DNA of 64,000 nucleotides from Lyophyllum atratum (GCA_014905825.1 JACGCN010000022.1:186001-250000); one strand, 5' to 3'. Shown: positions 1 through 17,674, counted from the first letter of the stretch. The notes: a model not told the origin generated them from the letters alone. Numbers and translations are program-made.

Positions 1-5037
<5,037 letters not shown>

Positions 5038-6387
5038 GCCACCAGCAAGCAGTTCCACCTAGGTCGCCTATAGTGGCAGGTTCCGGTGGACACGTATCGG
5101 TCAAGAACAGTGTGTTATACGAGTGTTACAGGTTAAAGAGAGAAACGATAGTTTCGAGAGCGTACACGTAGAGCCACGTCAGCGGATGGCGAGTCTGCTA
5201 CGCAGCAGATCTTCCTTGAGAAGTTATGTAGATTTCTTGATGGCCAGCGCTACCGTCGTCGTCAACTTCTGACTCATTGTTCTCGTCCCGACCAAAGGTT
5301 GGGTTCGAGCAGAGCACGGAATTTGGATAAGCCATATGTATTCAATGGCGGAAAGGGCGAGGATCCGTAGCCGAAGTCGAGATCTGCATTCCACACTTTT
5401 GGTGAGAAATTGATAGCGATCAAGTAAGTAGACCCAGAGAAATTGGCGTGGCACTCATGTGTGCAAGACATCGATTTTTGCGTCGCACGCCACGAGCGAT
5501 TAGCGCGAAACACTCTCATTCGCGTGCATACGGCAAACTAGCCTGCAGATTAGCCTTTCTGTGTGCACGTCTAATTTCTGCGCCGATACTCCTGATGACA
5601 TCCATGCATGAGCGGTGGTGAACTAATTTATAGTTGCCTTGCGATATACTGGATTCCGGGCCACCTGTTGCCAGTGGAATAGTACTTACTTACAACTAAT
5701 CAGGACGACCGAATAATCTAATGCACGCTCAAAACTGAAGACAATACAATATGAGTCATTATATGACTATTTCTGCTTTTACATCCTGAGAATTGGGCGC
5801 GGCCATTTGGGACCTGAGGCCTGAGGCCCTGAGTACGTTTATCAACTTTGTTCATGTATGATATGCATCGTTGTATGTGAATTCAGGCTGTCGGACCGAG
5901 TTAATCTCAAGAAGCTGTAAGGCCACGCTAATTTTCGTGTACCACAGTCAAGGCTCAGACCGGATTTGGAAAGGGGAGGACTTCCCTCAACCTAAGATAA
6001 GATAAGACGGGATACCGCCAAGTTATGTTGCCACCATGCCCCTCCAGAACCACTGGCACGCCACGTTATTCCGCGAGTGCTTGTTCTAGACGTTTTCACA
6101 AGCATCCTCACGAAATTCTACATTATTGTTCAGTGTCAGTACACTAGAGACGCTGCCATCGTCTCTTGTGGATTCTCGCTAAAATGAAGATGAATCCGTC
6201 GCAGAACCTAGGTTCGATTTTCTTTTGAAAACTTCCAATCGAGGATAGTATCTCCTGGATGTCACACACACCTCTGCTTCTGATACACGGACAAGACGTG
6301 GAGGTAGCGTATGACCAGACTTCTATATAATTTCAATAAGTTCCCATTAACACGTCAAGTAGGCACTAGCGATACTGGTACTCATAA
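5038..6387. other. Intergenic, no gene seen
   Basis: This stretch lies between the ABC transporter 5' end and the P450 3' end. Only short ORFs without recognisable protein features were seen. A small direct repeat of CTGAGGC units lies at about 5813-5832. The part next to 5037 should hold the transporter promoter. Confidence 0.6.
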
Positions 6388-8483
6388 TCAGACTGAGGTT
6401 ATCTTCCTGCGCCTGAACATGACTTTTGCTCGTCTGCAAGGCATGCTGGTTGGGCCCATCCAATCGTCGTCCGGCCGCACGCCTTCGTTCTCCATCTTCA
6501 CGTCAAAATTGAGCAGCAAATGAATCAGCAGACACTTGAGCTCCAGGGACCCGAAAAATCGACCTGGACTGGATCAAAGGATGCACGTCAGGCGATCCAA
6601 CCTTTTCTTGAAGAGCGACAGTTAAATTTACCATATATGCTTTCCGCCTCCAAAGGTAAGAAATCCCGGGCCAGCACTTGTCAGGCGATATTTTGCGTCT
6701 TTCTCTCCTCCACAACCATCTTCGCCCGATGCTGCTTCTTTGCGCAATGTTGCGAATCGAAGACCATCGAACTCTTCAGCTCGATCATAATGGGCACTAT
6801 CTAGATGTGCCGCTGTAGCCGCTACAGCAATGATCGTTCCAGTGGGCATGATCGTTCCGTCAGGGAGTTTTACAGGTACTAACGCCTTTCGAGGTAAGGC
6901 GACTGAATGATGGTACGGCAGTTAGGTCTTTCGGACAAACAGAAGCGTTGTTGAACATACTTGCGCCAAGGCCATTCAAGCGGAGCGACTCCTTAAGAAA
7001 GCTATCGAGCTTTACACAGCGCTCGATGTCCTCGATGGTCCTCTGGCCAGGTTCGTCAGACATGTCGAGACATGTCTCAATCTCGTCTCGAAGAATTTCT
7101 AAGTAATGAGGTTGGGATGCCAAATTGTACACCGTATTTGCGAACGACTATGTTTTCGGTTCATTTCTTTATGTATCGGTGAGAGATAATGGTGGATGGC
7201 GTACCACATATGTCGAGTGGATCCCCATAAAATTGATATTCAACATTCGAAGGGCAAGCGAACTCGTAGTCTGTTCCATCCCCGGCGTCGCCGACTCCAT
7301 TACCCAGGAAAGCATGTCATTCTAATTTTGGCAAATCAGAGTTGACCAGAGATGGGTGACAGCAATACCAGTCTACTCACGGGCTTATCGGCGTAGTCCA
7401 CGCCAAATTCCTCGTATCTCCTCCTTCGCGCTTCTATCTCAGGACCAAGAAGCTTGAGCATCCTCGCTTGATGGCCCGATAGCTTATTATATAATGCACC
7501 AACGAAACTTCGCGCGTCGTTAGCGAAACAGGGGAACTGCAGGAATATCAGACCTACGGCTTTAACATGACAGGAAAGAGATTGATCATGGCCGCCGCAG
7601 TCATCACATTCGTCGTGAACTGTATGCTCAGCTTACAGTATTCCTTGTTCCGACCTAGGCACCACGTAAAAGGGCTAGACATGGGTTTATCACATTCTAC
7701 GCACATACGGGAAGCCCCACGAAGGAACGACTGGTGACTTGGCAAACAATCTGTGTAAATGTTTGCTCGGCAGCGATTGGGGTCCATTCTGAATCGGCTT
7801 CAATTAGAGCGAGTTCACGCAAGGTATCGATTGACGTACCTTGCTCGCTAAGTTTACACCCAATCTCGCTCTCGAAAACGTGAGCAGCTTCGTCAAACAT
7901 AAGCGGGAGGAGGCTTCCAAGGTTTTTGTTGAGTGTTGTTCGTATGATATTGATGTGATATGGATCATCAAGCATTTGGCGACCAAGCGTATAGTCAATC
8001 TGAAGAAGCTGCAGGGGAGTTAGGGATATTGAGGACTGATGGATTTTGCCAGGAGCACACATCTCTAATGGCATCCCACGAAGAAAGGATACTGTCTGGT
8101 GCTGTGCGCAAGGTCTCGAACATGGCGTCACCTGTTAAAACGACCAGCCAGCGGTCCATCAGTGGTACTTTGAAAGCGGTATCCTTGTACTAACAAGAAA
8201 GGCAAGGTTAGGGCCGTTATAGTCCAGCATATGGATCACGCACCTTGCGACAACCCTCTTGCAGAACGACATTGCCCTCTCTCACAAAGCGAATCGCGCT
8301 GAAATACGATGTGAACGAGCCGTCGAATCCAATGGTAGGGATGTCAAGCTTTTTGGGGCTAGGTGAGATGGTAGTATTACGACGAGATTGATGGTGACTG
8401 ACTTTGCTCCACGATGGTAAGAGCCACGAGACCAAACCCAGGCAGGAGATAGAGATAATCAGAGCCAGGAAGAGATAGTCCAT
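6388..8483 (-). CDS. Cytochrome P450 monooxygenase
   Basis: This is a heme-thiolate monooxygenase anchored in the ER. ATG 8483 begins an N-terminal membrane anchor (MDYLFLALIISISCLGLVSWLL). Next come the basidiomycete P450 segment LLQIDYTLGRQMLDDPYH, an I-helix region with INFMGIHSTY (about 7200-7320), the K-helix ESLR in KLDSFLKESLRLNG, and the heme loop FGGGKHICPGR. The heme cysteine codon is split TG|T by a 63-bp intron (6631-6569). After it the C-terminus continues as LELKCLLIHLLLNFDVK and ends at TGA 6390-6388. Several short introns are present and the gene looks intact. The style resembles the DYTLG / 'NIxFxxIHxT' group of mushroom P450s, but I do not assign a CYP family. It lies on the same strand as the SDR and GH1 genes upstream of it. 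Confidence 0.9.
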
Positions 8484-8994
8484 TCAACGAAGGCGGCTAG
8501 TAATCAGAAGTTAGCTGGGGATTCTGCTTCAGAGTCCAGATATCTTTAAGGATGTGGCGTTTGGCTAATCCCATTTGTGGGATCTTCCACGGCATTGGGC
8601 GGGTGTAACGCGCTTCGAACCTGCCAATCGACGGCATGACAATGACATTTTCCAACCAGTGACCCAGCCATAAGGGTCTGACATACTCTAATGAGCATGC
8701 ATGATGGTGCTTCTGTGAAAGATCGGCCAAGACCGGTCTTGCAATATCCTGGATATATTAGAGGCGGAACGAGGAGTGAAGAAGACAGGGAAATGGCCCA
8801 AGTTACATCAAAAAGTGGAAGAAGAGTATTAGATTATGATGCTCTTTCAAATGTAAGTTATCCACTGAACGAGGGACTTATGATAGTAGGTTCCAGAGGA
8901 AATCTCCATCGGAGGGATACATATCTGGCAAGAGATAGGGAGTTTAGTGTGGAGACGTCAGTTGAGATGAATGGCATACCTATTCAGGACAAAT
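8484..8994. other. Intergenic between P450 and SDR
   Basis: This contains the 3' end of the SDR transcript and the presumed P450 promoter. Short ORFs here have no recognisable features. Confidence 0.5.
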
Positions 8995-10233
8995 TCAATC
9001 AAAATTGACACCACAGGAGACGTCCTTCCACTCGTCAAGCACCCTCAAAATCTTGTTGCACTTGTCCCTCACGTTCTGCTCTGCATCTTCTCCCAGGACG
9101 AGATACCCGGGCCATGGCCGACCCTTCGCAACACCCTCGCCTCTAACCACGTCTACTACGGCCTCCATCGCTTTGTCAGGGTCTCCCTTCTCAGTGCCTG
9201 GAATCGACCTGAACCGTGATATGCTCAGTTGACGCATCGCGTCATTGTCAGCGATGGGGTTGCAGGTGTGGTACTGCTGTCCGTAGATTCCCTCAGTACG
9301 GAAGGAGCCTGGCGCTACGAGCAGAACGCGAATATTAAATTGCGCCAACTCAGCCGAGAGGGTTTCGGTCAAAGCTAGGGGTACGTGTGAGGGTTACGGT
9401 ATCCATCATTCTTCCAATGAAAGGACGACGTACAGTGAGCAGCTGCCTTTGATGATGCATAGGGACCTATGTGTCGTATCATCTATGAGTAGAAGCACCT
9501 CTTGATAGGTTGTATAGACCTTACCAATGCCCTATATGAATCATGAGACTCGACAAAGTCAGAGATATGAAATACACTCACGGGAGTCTCAGGTCTCCAT
9601 GCAGATCGACTTCCCACAACCACCATCGTAGCGTCCTGACTCACACGGAGGTGGGGTAAAAAGGCCACGGTCATATCTAACAAGCCAAACACATTGGTAT
9701 CGTATTGCTTTCGCAGAAGGGCCGAGCTGGTTTCGTTGACTCAGTAGGTATCATAGATCGTCCTCGGCGAAGGATGACGTACCCTCCTTCCTCCAGAATG
9801 CTGGGGTATCCGACTCCTGTGAACTCGTTCGATGAGCGCTCAAAGCTTGAGAAGAGTTGAATTGGAGCTGACCGGCGTTGTTCACGAGAACATCAATCTG
9901 ACCCCATATCGCAGCAGCCTTATCTGCTTTGATCTTGAGAGCAGCTTCTCCTTCCGTGATGTCCAGCTGAAGGATACGGAGATTGTCGCGAAGTTTAGGA
10001 TCGCAGCTCGCGACGAGGTCTTCCAACTTCTCCAGTGACCTCGCGGTCGCGATCACACGGTCGCCGCGTGCAAGTGCTGATGTTACAAGGCGACGACCAA
10101 ATCCAGACGAAGTTCCTGCGTTGGATGAAAAGCAATGAAAGTTGAAGTAAGAGATCGTCAACAAAAGGCAGGTGATGATCGATCATGAGGCTGACCCTGC
10201 CTTACCTGTAATCAGCCAGACCCTGGAAGCCAT
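8995..10233 (-). CDS. Short-chain dehydrogenase/reductase (classical SDR)
   Basis: This is an NAD(P)-dependent oxidoreductase with a Rossmann fold. ATG 10233 opens MASRVWLIT. A 90-bp intron (10205-10116) joins it to GTSSGFGRRL, giving the cofactor motif TGTSSGFG (TGxxxGxG). The ARSLEKL segment, the acidic LDI after beta-4, and VLVNNAG follow. A further exon gives VGYPSILEEGG, then QYDTNVFGLLDMTVAFLPHL and VVVGSRSAWRPETP. The catalytic YxxxK is in GPYASSKAAAH (about 9440-9470). The C-terminus LTETLSAELAQFNIRVLLVAPGSFRTE is typical of retinol-dehydrogenase-like SDRs, and the stop is at 8995. The active site is complete. The substrate cannot be told from the sequence. It lies head to tail between the GH1 and P450 genes. 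Confidence 0.9.
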
Positions 10234-10701
10234 AACCGTTTGTAATTTCGATGTCGATGTTTAAATACGATCGCCGCCACTATCTGCGTGGGTACTTTTA
10301 TATTTTTCCTTGGAGCGAAGAGAGCGCGCGCATCAGAGTCTGACACATCCGGAGGTTTGTTGAGCGGCTCAAAATTCTCTCAGGGGTTCATGATGCAACA
10401 GTATCGATCAGCGATCATAGGCGACAGGATGGTGCGACGGGGACTTGAGAAAATAACAAGGTTGGGAACAATTTAAGAAGTAGTAGGGACATGTGACATC
10501 GTAGTACTAGGCATCTAGACCTGTCAACAGGGACGTTCCCTGAACGTATTTCAGTATGTTAAGTTGTTGAATGATATCCGAACATCGAACTCCTCCATGG
10601 GGCAGAAGAATTTACGAGCCTAAAGAGACAGGAGATCCGGGACGACGACCTGCTGGGTTCAAGATCTTCGAAACATGATGCATCCCCTGAACCAAGCATC
10701 G
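10234..10701. other. Intergenic between SDR and GH1
   Basis: This should hold the SDR promoter and the GH1 3' UTR. Nothing else was seen. Confidence 0.5.
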
Positions 10702-13467
10702 TTACGTCTGCACACGAGCCTTGTAGAATTCAGCTAGCGATAACGTAGGATAACGTATACCGTAAGATTCAGTCTAGAATAGGTAGAAGATTGTAACTCA
10801 CACAACGACAGCGCTGAACGCTTGTATGTTCTCTCCAATGTAGTATAGTTCACATGCTGTATCCCGAACCTACCAGGGGAGGTTATCAGCAAAATAACAC
10901 ACCATAGCAGAGACGCTCGCCTCGGGCGCGAGCTTCCCCGTAATCACCTAGCAGTCAGGCCGCTGTTCCATTCGGCATTATCGAGCATCGCTGGAAACGG
11001 TGTAACATCAATGTCAACTGTGTTGCCTGGTTGTGAAATGATGGGCCAGGCACTGACCCCACGCGAAGGTGCCTGCGATTGGGATGTTATCCTCATGAAT
11101 TGCGCGCAAGATCTCCCCAAGATACGTCATGAAATAGTCTGGGAGTTATACCAGATCAGTAATTTCAAACCGACCAAAGGATATTTTCGTGTTCTCACTC
11201 GTCCTTGTAACATCCTCAGTGATCCTGAATAGTTCCGTCCTCCGGGCTTCAAATGGCTCGACAAAGCCGAATTCAGATATATACTAAAATCGGAGACGAG
11301 ATATTAGACGGGGTCAGACGACAGGATCGGAGACGAGCCATCTTATTTGTTGGCCACCTCTTTTGCAGCTCTTTCAACGATGCCCCTAGGAAGTTCGGGG
11401 TCGCCTGCAACCAGGCATCGCTAAGGGGATCAGGACTCGGCCCGGCTGCCCATCCAGCATTGGAATCGAAGAGGACGGGAGTATGACATTCGGGCCACAT
11501 GGGGTGCGAGACGTTGTGAATGCAGGCCGCCAGTCCATCTGGGGGTGCTGTGATCCATTGGGTGCGATATGCGTCAATAGCAAAGAAATCAGCTGATCCT
11601 GATGTTTCGAAAGAGTCAGATCTGGCAGGGCAGGGATGCAAGGGCAATGCTTGCCTAAAAGGTCCTTCTTCTCTGCTGCAGTAAAGCGGGGCAGGTACGA
11701 TGGCGGAAGGGTATCTGTCATGATCTTAGGCCAATCGCCTGTAGTATAAGCCGGATCTGAGAAGGAGCCGATGCGGAAAGCGGCATGACGTTCGACGGCT
11801 GCTATATCGTCGGTGCTATTCGCTCGCCATGGGATGCCACTACATTAAGTTTCACCAAAACGTGAGAAAAGCTGTACGTGGGCGAGCGAGCGAACACTTA
11901 CACGAAGTCGTCGTTTTTGAAAGAGATCTCTCCTTGGATTTTCATGGCTCGGAACGCTGATTGAACGCCGTATTAAACCAGGCTGAAGATTTAAGTGGAT
12001 TAAATACCTTTCACCGCGCCTGCATGAGCTTTAACTACGTCATTGGCAAACATTAGCCGCCGAGAAAATCGAAGGGTCGTTCCTGGATACTTACGGACGT
12101 TGGAGGTGCAATGGTACGGTGCAGTCGATGAGTTGACACCGGTAGCCAGTGAAACATCTGGCGCCACGATCAGCCTTTCGGTGTCTTCATGTACCATTAA
12201 AAGGGCTCACTGAATGGGTATCCACCAACTTGTGCACAATAAACGCGAGGTTCGTTAAAGGTATACCTATAAGGCGGTAATCAGAATAAAACCCGGTGTA
12301 CGTAGTGAGGACGCACCAGGTCTTTACCCGACCATTATAAGCCTTGAAAACCACTTTCGCATAGCTTTTAGACGTTCAGTTTCCATCCTCCAGACGAACT
12401 ACAAGTCATACTTAATAAAATCATTAACCACCTGTGGTGATGTGAAGCCGCCATAATAGGCCTGGATTGCCAGGGGAGTGTCCCAGTGGACTGTCCATCA
12501 CACGTTACAATCCGGCAATTGACTGGTGAAAAGAAGCTCACATAGAGTGGCTACTGGTTCGACACCAAGTTTGATATGATAATCGATGACTTGAGAGTGA
12601 TATGTCAGTTTCTGAAGCGAGTGCAAAAGCTTCATCCTACGATCTGAGTAATGATCCAATGCAGCTTTGTTGACGGGGGAATCTGCCGTTCCGAAAGGAA
12701 ATATCCTTGCCCAAGAGATCCTGATGGTTCATACGTCAAGGGAGAGAGATATACAGGGTAAAGGGAGAAGCGCACGAGAATGAATGGGCATTGATACCTA
12801 TCGCAGCCACTCTAGCCACATCTTCTTTGTATAGATAATATTGCAAATCGACAATGTCACCTTAGATGAAGCGTCAATATCACGATCAGACTGTGTACAC
12901 AGTAAAGATCCTGACCAGTGGTATTATCAATCACGCCTCCAGGTTGACGACTATTCCAATCCCACATCGAAGGCCCTTTGCCTTCATTTTTCACAGCTCC
13001 TTCGACCTGGTATGCAGCCGTCGCCACTCCGAATTTGAATCCTTTTGGTAGTTTGAGGTTTGGTAGAATATCTTTAGGCGCGGGGGCAAACCAGGATGGA
13101 TAGAGAGCAGGGGGAGATGAAGGAACCGCGATCGGCAGTTCTGGAATTCGAGTGGTTGTAAACGGCGGAGCTTCTACTGATCCGACCTATAATCTAATGA
13201 GGATGAACCAAATGTACGATAGCTACGAGGCGATGTTACCACATCCCAAAGCTTTTCAAGGCCAGCTGGCGAATAATCACGCGGGATTGATCCAGTTGGT
13301 GGGAAACTAGCTCCAGAGGTCGGCTGGGCAACTTCAATCGTAGAGCTCCCGGGTAGTCCAACGGACGTGCTTAAAGCAATCGATGTTTTTGAACCAGTAG
13401 TGGCAGCGTTCTGAGCAACGGCACAAGTGGACAAAATCACCAAGTGAAGTAGGCTTGTCGAAAGCAT
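10702..13467 (-). CDS. Secreted GH1 beta-glucosidase-like protein
   Basis: This glycoside hydrolase family 1 enzyme is predicted to be secreted. ATG 13467 starts a signal peptide (MLSTSLLHLVILSTCAVAQ), followed by a Ser/Thr-rich stretch. The catalytic domain opens with FKFGVATAAYQVEGAVKNEG and MWDWNSRQPG. The acid/base motif TFNEP is at about 12244-12262, after KVVFKAYNGRVKTW. The nucleophile glutamate is kept in YISEFGF (about 11261-11281), in place of the more common ITENG form. NYFMTYLGEILRAIHED is rebuilt across an intron, then come the FAW region and FGIQHVNYTTLERTYK. The stop is at 10702. There are many introns, and the one just before YISEFGF has a weak donor, so that boundary is uncertain. 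The likely role is cleavage of beta-glucosides outside the cell or in the wall. The family is secure; the substrate is not. Confidence 0.87.
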
Positions 13468-14120
13468 CTTTGCGGGGAACTTCTAACCAATTTCTCCGCC
13501 ATTCTTAAGTATCATTGCCAATGTGGTCCATGTTTCGCCGAAGAAGAGAAGCACCAGCTTGTGACCAGTGCGGGCCGTTCGTGTGGAATAAATGATCGAC
13601 CCTTCCGTCATAGAAAACGTTCAAAAGAACCATTTGACACCAGAAAAACGGTTGTGCACACGCGCGCCGGTCATAGACGGGAATCTCTTGGGAGCTTCTG
13701 TGCTGTTTCGGGTGTAGCATAACGGTGTAGCATTCGAATTGAGGTATGAGGCAACGAAAAGTTCGCGCAGTTGACCTTTATTGACGTTCATTTGTGGTGA
13801 TACAATGTAACAAACAAAGTCACGCGACCAGGACGCGTTTATTTTGCCAGCCGTCGAATGATTCGAATCCTCCAGTGTTCTCAAAGCGGTTCATGTTATT
13901 TTGAAGCCCATGCCGCCTACGGCTCATATCATGCATATGCACTCCATATGCACTCCTTTATACTTACTTATCTCACCTCGAGGAAGAACGTTACAATGGC
14001 TTGAGGCTTGAGCTGCCCCGAACATGATTTGCCACCGTGATGTCATTCTATTCATGATCATCGTGCTGTGAGACATAATACTAATGATTTCAAAAAATCA
14101 CAGCAGCCTTATTCTCTGTC
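13468..14120. other. Divergent intergenic region, GH1 and HHE genes
   Basis: This holds both promoters. No gene was recognised. ATGCATATGCACTCCATATGC-type short direct repeats occur at about 13930-13955. Confidence 0.5.
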
Positions 14121-15021
14121 ATGCTTCCAAGGCGACCTCCTCAAATCCCACCGTCTTCCCTTTTCGCCTGGTCCAGGAAGCCTCCCATCTGGTTTCCAAG
14201 GGCCCCACCTTTCAGACGTGCCATATATTGTCAGACGAAGCTGATCGACGCGATCAAGGAGGACCACCGTGAGGTATGGCAGTTGCTATCAATTCTTCAG
14301 TTGATGTCAACGGTAAAGTCGACTCCGCACTTGTACAGATGTGTGACTACTACAAGGCATATGTCGAATCGTCTGGTGACAGAGATGCCCAAGAACGTTG
14401 GGCTCGCCTGCTTACTTGGGAAATCGTTCGCCATGCCATCGGCGAAGAAATAGTGGTCTATCCGTTGATCGAATCGTGCCTCGGGGAGCTTGGTGCTGAA
14501 CTTACAGATCAAGATCGGGAGAGTCACCAGGTGAGGGTATCAATATGCTTCGACAAAAGCATAAGCTCAGTAACCAATTCCTTCCCATTAACCACCCAAA
14601 GTTCGTGAAAGAAAGGCTCTATCGTCTCGAATACATGACTCCAGGGTCGCTGGAGCACGCGGCTTTGTTGAAGGAAATAATGGACCACCTGAGTAGGCAT
14701 AACCGCCATGAAGAAAATGAAGATCTTCCGCTCCTTGAACCTATCCTTGGTAAAGAGGCCAGTTTAATTGCTGCCTCTGACTTCTCAAGAACGAAACGCT
14801 TTGCTCCTACCCGGTCGGTAGAAATGAAATCTCCAAACGAATATTTACTGATTTGCTTCTCGATTTCAAGCTCGCATCCAGCTGCGCCCAATGAGCCTCC
14901 ATTTGAGACTTTGTTCAGCTTAATGACAGCACCCCTCGATAAGCTGAAGGACGCTTTTGCTAAATTCCCAACAGAAGACATGAAGAAAGAATTGATGAAA
15001 AAAAAGGCTGACCTTCGGTGA
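14121..15021 (+). CDS. Hemerythrin-like HHE-domain protein
   Basis: This is a four-helix HHE cation-binding protein of the hemerythrin family, which uses a di-iron site and may bind oxygen, NO or iron. The ATG 14121 frame gives an Arg/Pro-rich, acid-free N-terminus that looks like a mitochondrial presequence, then LIDAIKEDHRE. An intron (14274-14330) joins it to MCDYYKAYVESSGD. Ligand candidates are His in EDHRE, His and Glu in VRHAIGEE, His in RESHQ, and His/Glu in HLSRHNRHEENE. A second intron (14532-14600) precedes FVKERLYRLEYM, and a third precedes the C-terminal SHPAAPNEPPFETLFSLM segment. The stop is at 15019-15021. The full set of family ligands is present. The start is chosen by frame continuity, and a start nearer the domain is possible. 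Confidence 0.82.
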
Positions 15022-15479
15022 ACTTGGTACGAAGCGTGGATAATTGATGTAACTTTTGTAGGCATCCACCAATAAATATCGTCGTCGCAACTCGTTTTCA
15101 AATTTCCGGTGCAGTATGTAAGTTACCAAACCGTTTAGATCCATCACACATGAGACACATCTTATCAGAGCCCCATATGCCATTGCGTGAGCGCATCAAT
15201 GTCAACGCCAACACGTCAGATGGACCCGACATCGGCGCTGTGTCTGCAAGTCCTCCGAAAGCCAGTGCCCACGTTGCTTCAGCGTTATTGCTATCGCTGT
15301 CGAGTGACACATTATCCGTTGACACTGGATGCGTACCACTATCTCACTCTGCATATACCATTTCTGTTTGCCCCCGGATCTGCATCGCGCATTCGTGAAG
15401 CCTATCTAGGCCGATGCTTGCAAAATCAGACGGATGTTGCGCTTTCAATTGTACCTCTCCAATGTCCAACGGAGCTAGC

Positions 15480-16300
15480 GCGTACGACTTCATCAGCGCT
15501 TTACGCATCTGACGCGATGGAAACTAGAACTCTCGGACATGTATTTCCGAGCGACGGCTTTCAGCTCTCGAACAGCCAAGGAGGCTGTCTAGGAAGGTGT
15601 CATCCATCCGCTGCAGACCAAACTCTGAGAGTGGAATACGTACCATGGTATCAGCGCCACGTCTGGACTTTCGACACCGGTTCTCGGCATTTACTCCTTT
15701 CCCTTTCACACCCATCTTGGATACTGGGAATGATCGCTTCGGCCATTGAAGGTGTCTCCATTAGTGATGGTCACGCGTACCACGCTGAAAACGCCGGTAC
15801 ACCTAGCATCGCTGACTGGCCATGGTACTGTGGCGCGGGTGAGAGAACTATCTTTAACGGTAGCGTCAAAGGGGTAACACAATGGGATGCGGCATTATAA
15901 TCTCTCAAGCTCCTCGTTGGAGCCGCAGTTCCCCTTATGGAGTCGTTGAAATCTGTCCTGCGCAATGACAACAAAATCCCGGAAGATAAATTCTCCGAGA
16001 AGTTGGTACACTTGCGTTACTTCTGGATTCAAGGGGCGAGCATCAACTGGAACTCCCCCTTGGTTCGCCACTTACAGTACACTTAAGGACTTGCCACGAG
16101 CATCGTTGCCATCGGGCGTGCAATTCATCAACGACCTCAGCACTTTCCAACTTACAGCAATTCTTATTCTTCACTACCTTCGCGTCTTTCAAGCCCAGGG
16201 AGACTGCATGGCCCGTTCAGACCATTCATCTTCGACATTTCAAACACCTGGAGCTCCGCTCACGTCTACAGTAAACTTCGCCTTGGACGAATAATATAAG
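15480..16300 (+). pseudogene. Decayed F-box/LRR-like gene
   Basis: Pieces of the Agaricomycete F-box repeat region appear in different frames. VPLMESLKSVLRND followed by IPEDKFSEKLVHLRYFW and INWNSPLVRHLQYT (about 15930-16085) parallels the PLLE...LP..L..L.L..C.INW segment of the intact F-box genes later in the window. It then hits TAA, and the continuation LKDLPRASLPSGVQF is in another frame. An open frame at 15187-15900 overlaps the region but shows no family feature. I read this as a frameshifted remnant. A misassembled or unusually spliced gene is the alternative. Confidence 0.5.
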
Positions 16301-16861
16301 ATATCCAAATGACGCGAGCATAGATCTCAGATTCTGTCCCCTCGTGGAGATCTCAGGGTCGAGAGAGCACCCCGTCTCCTCATGATAAATGTTCTCGGTC
16401 TCGAGGCTCGAGCATGGGACGCAACGGGGAGTCATCTCAACCACTATAGCGGTACATAAGTTCGGATCTCGTTGACTATCGACTTCGATATCATTCTGGC
16501 CTATTCTGGCGAATCGCGATCTCGACGAGTTCAACCGCAGGCTCTGGAGTCAATACGGGACACCCTCCTGTTACACGATGTGGAATAGCTCACCTGTTGA
16601 GCGTAGAGTTGGAGAGGTCGCTTTGTGGATCAGCTAGAGGTGCTGGGCTCGGAATCAAATTCATCGTCCATACAGGAGGATGAGTTCGCGTGGTCCGGAA
16701 GTGGTCCATTGTGCATGGTCCCTGAAAAACGCGAGTAGATTAGATTAGATCCGGGAAGCGTGCAGGCAGAGTGGTGACTCATCTCCAGCTGGTACTTAGG
16801 GGCTAAGTCTGACAATTGCACGTCGATTTCAGTACTTCTTCCTTAGTGCAGAAGGAAGACG

Positions 16862-17674
16862 ATGCCTCCTGGATTCCTCGCCGTCTTTTCTGAGCCCGGA
16901 ACCCAGGTTCCTCTCGACGATTTCCAAGGTTCGATCGATGTCCTATCGCTTGCGACGAAGCACTGATCGGTTCACCCCAATACTACGCGTTTAGACTGGT
17001 ATAACAACGAACATGTACCTCTTCGAATGAACCACTTGCTATCGTTCCTTACAGGCGCCCGATTTTCGGCTTCGGACTCACTCAAGCCTTCTTGGCTAGC
17101 GCTCTATGACATTGACGACACTTCGACTTTCCAACATGAGTCTTATACTCGTTTACGTGCGAACCGTAGTCCGCGAGAGGGAAACCTTGTCGTGAGGTTG
17201 GGACTGCTTGATCGCAGAACGTGCGAGGTGATCGCCGATTCTGGAGAATCTACAGCGACTTCCTCCCTCGCTGCGTCCAATCCGACAAAGTTTGTTATCA
17301 CACATGGCTTAAATTTGACCCCCGGTAAAGGAATCGGTGCATGGACAGAAGCCGTCCAACAATTGCGAAGCGTAAAGGGCTGGGTGAGGACGAGGACCCT
17401 CAGGTGCATCGATAACCTAAAGACAGGGAGCGCGGTGCTCGGGAAAGGACCAGAAGAGCAGGTGGTATCCACGTATCTAATCTTGCATGGTGAGGAAAAT
17501 AAATGTTTAATGTTGTATCATCCTGACTTTCTCGTAGAGCTGGAGAACGCATCTAATGCAGAATTCATTAACGCGATTAGTGCACCCCGCGAAGGTGTTG
17601 AAATTGTGGAGCTGAGGAGCTGGGAGTTATATCGCGCTTACCCTGGGATTGCCCAGGGAAATTTGTTGAAGTGA
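16862..17674 (+). CDS. EthD-like dimeric alpha+beta barrel protein
   Basis: A short exon from ATG 16862 (MPPGFLAVFSEPGTQVP...DDFQ) is spliced by a 66-bp intron (16929-16994, GTTCGA...TTTAG) to DWYNNEHVPLR. The frame then continues through FLTGARFSASD, PSWLALYDIDDTSTF and ESYTRLRANRSPRE to the stop at 17674, about 248 residues. The DWYNNEH motif near residue 23 and the repeated half-domain are hallmarks of a small basidiomycete family with the EthD / dimeric alpha-beta barrel fold. No substrate is known to me for this family. The second half (HGLNLTPGKGIGAWTEAVQQL) looks like a diverged second barrel unit. The spliced start is well supported because it restores the conserved N-terminus. Confidence 0.8.

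Noticed and set aside
13855..13875. ATTCGAATCC tRNA-like string
   Set aside because: No cloverleaf arms around it.
15187..15900. 237-codon plus-strand frame
   Set aside because: Cys/Leu/Ser-rich with no domain; it overlaps the decayed F-box region, whose conserved segments lie in other frames.
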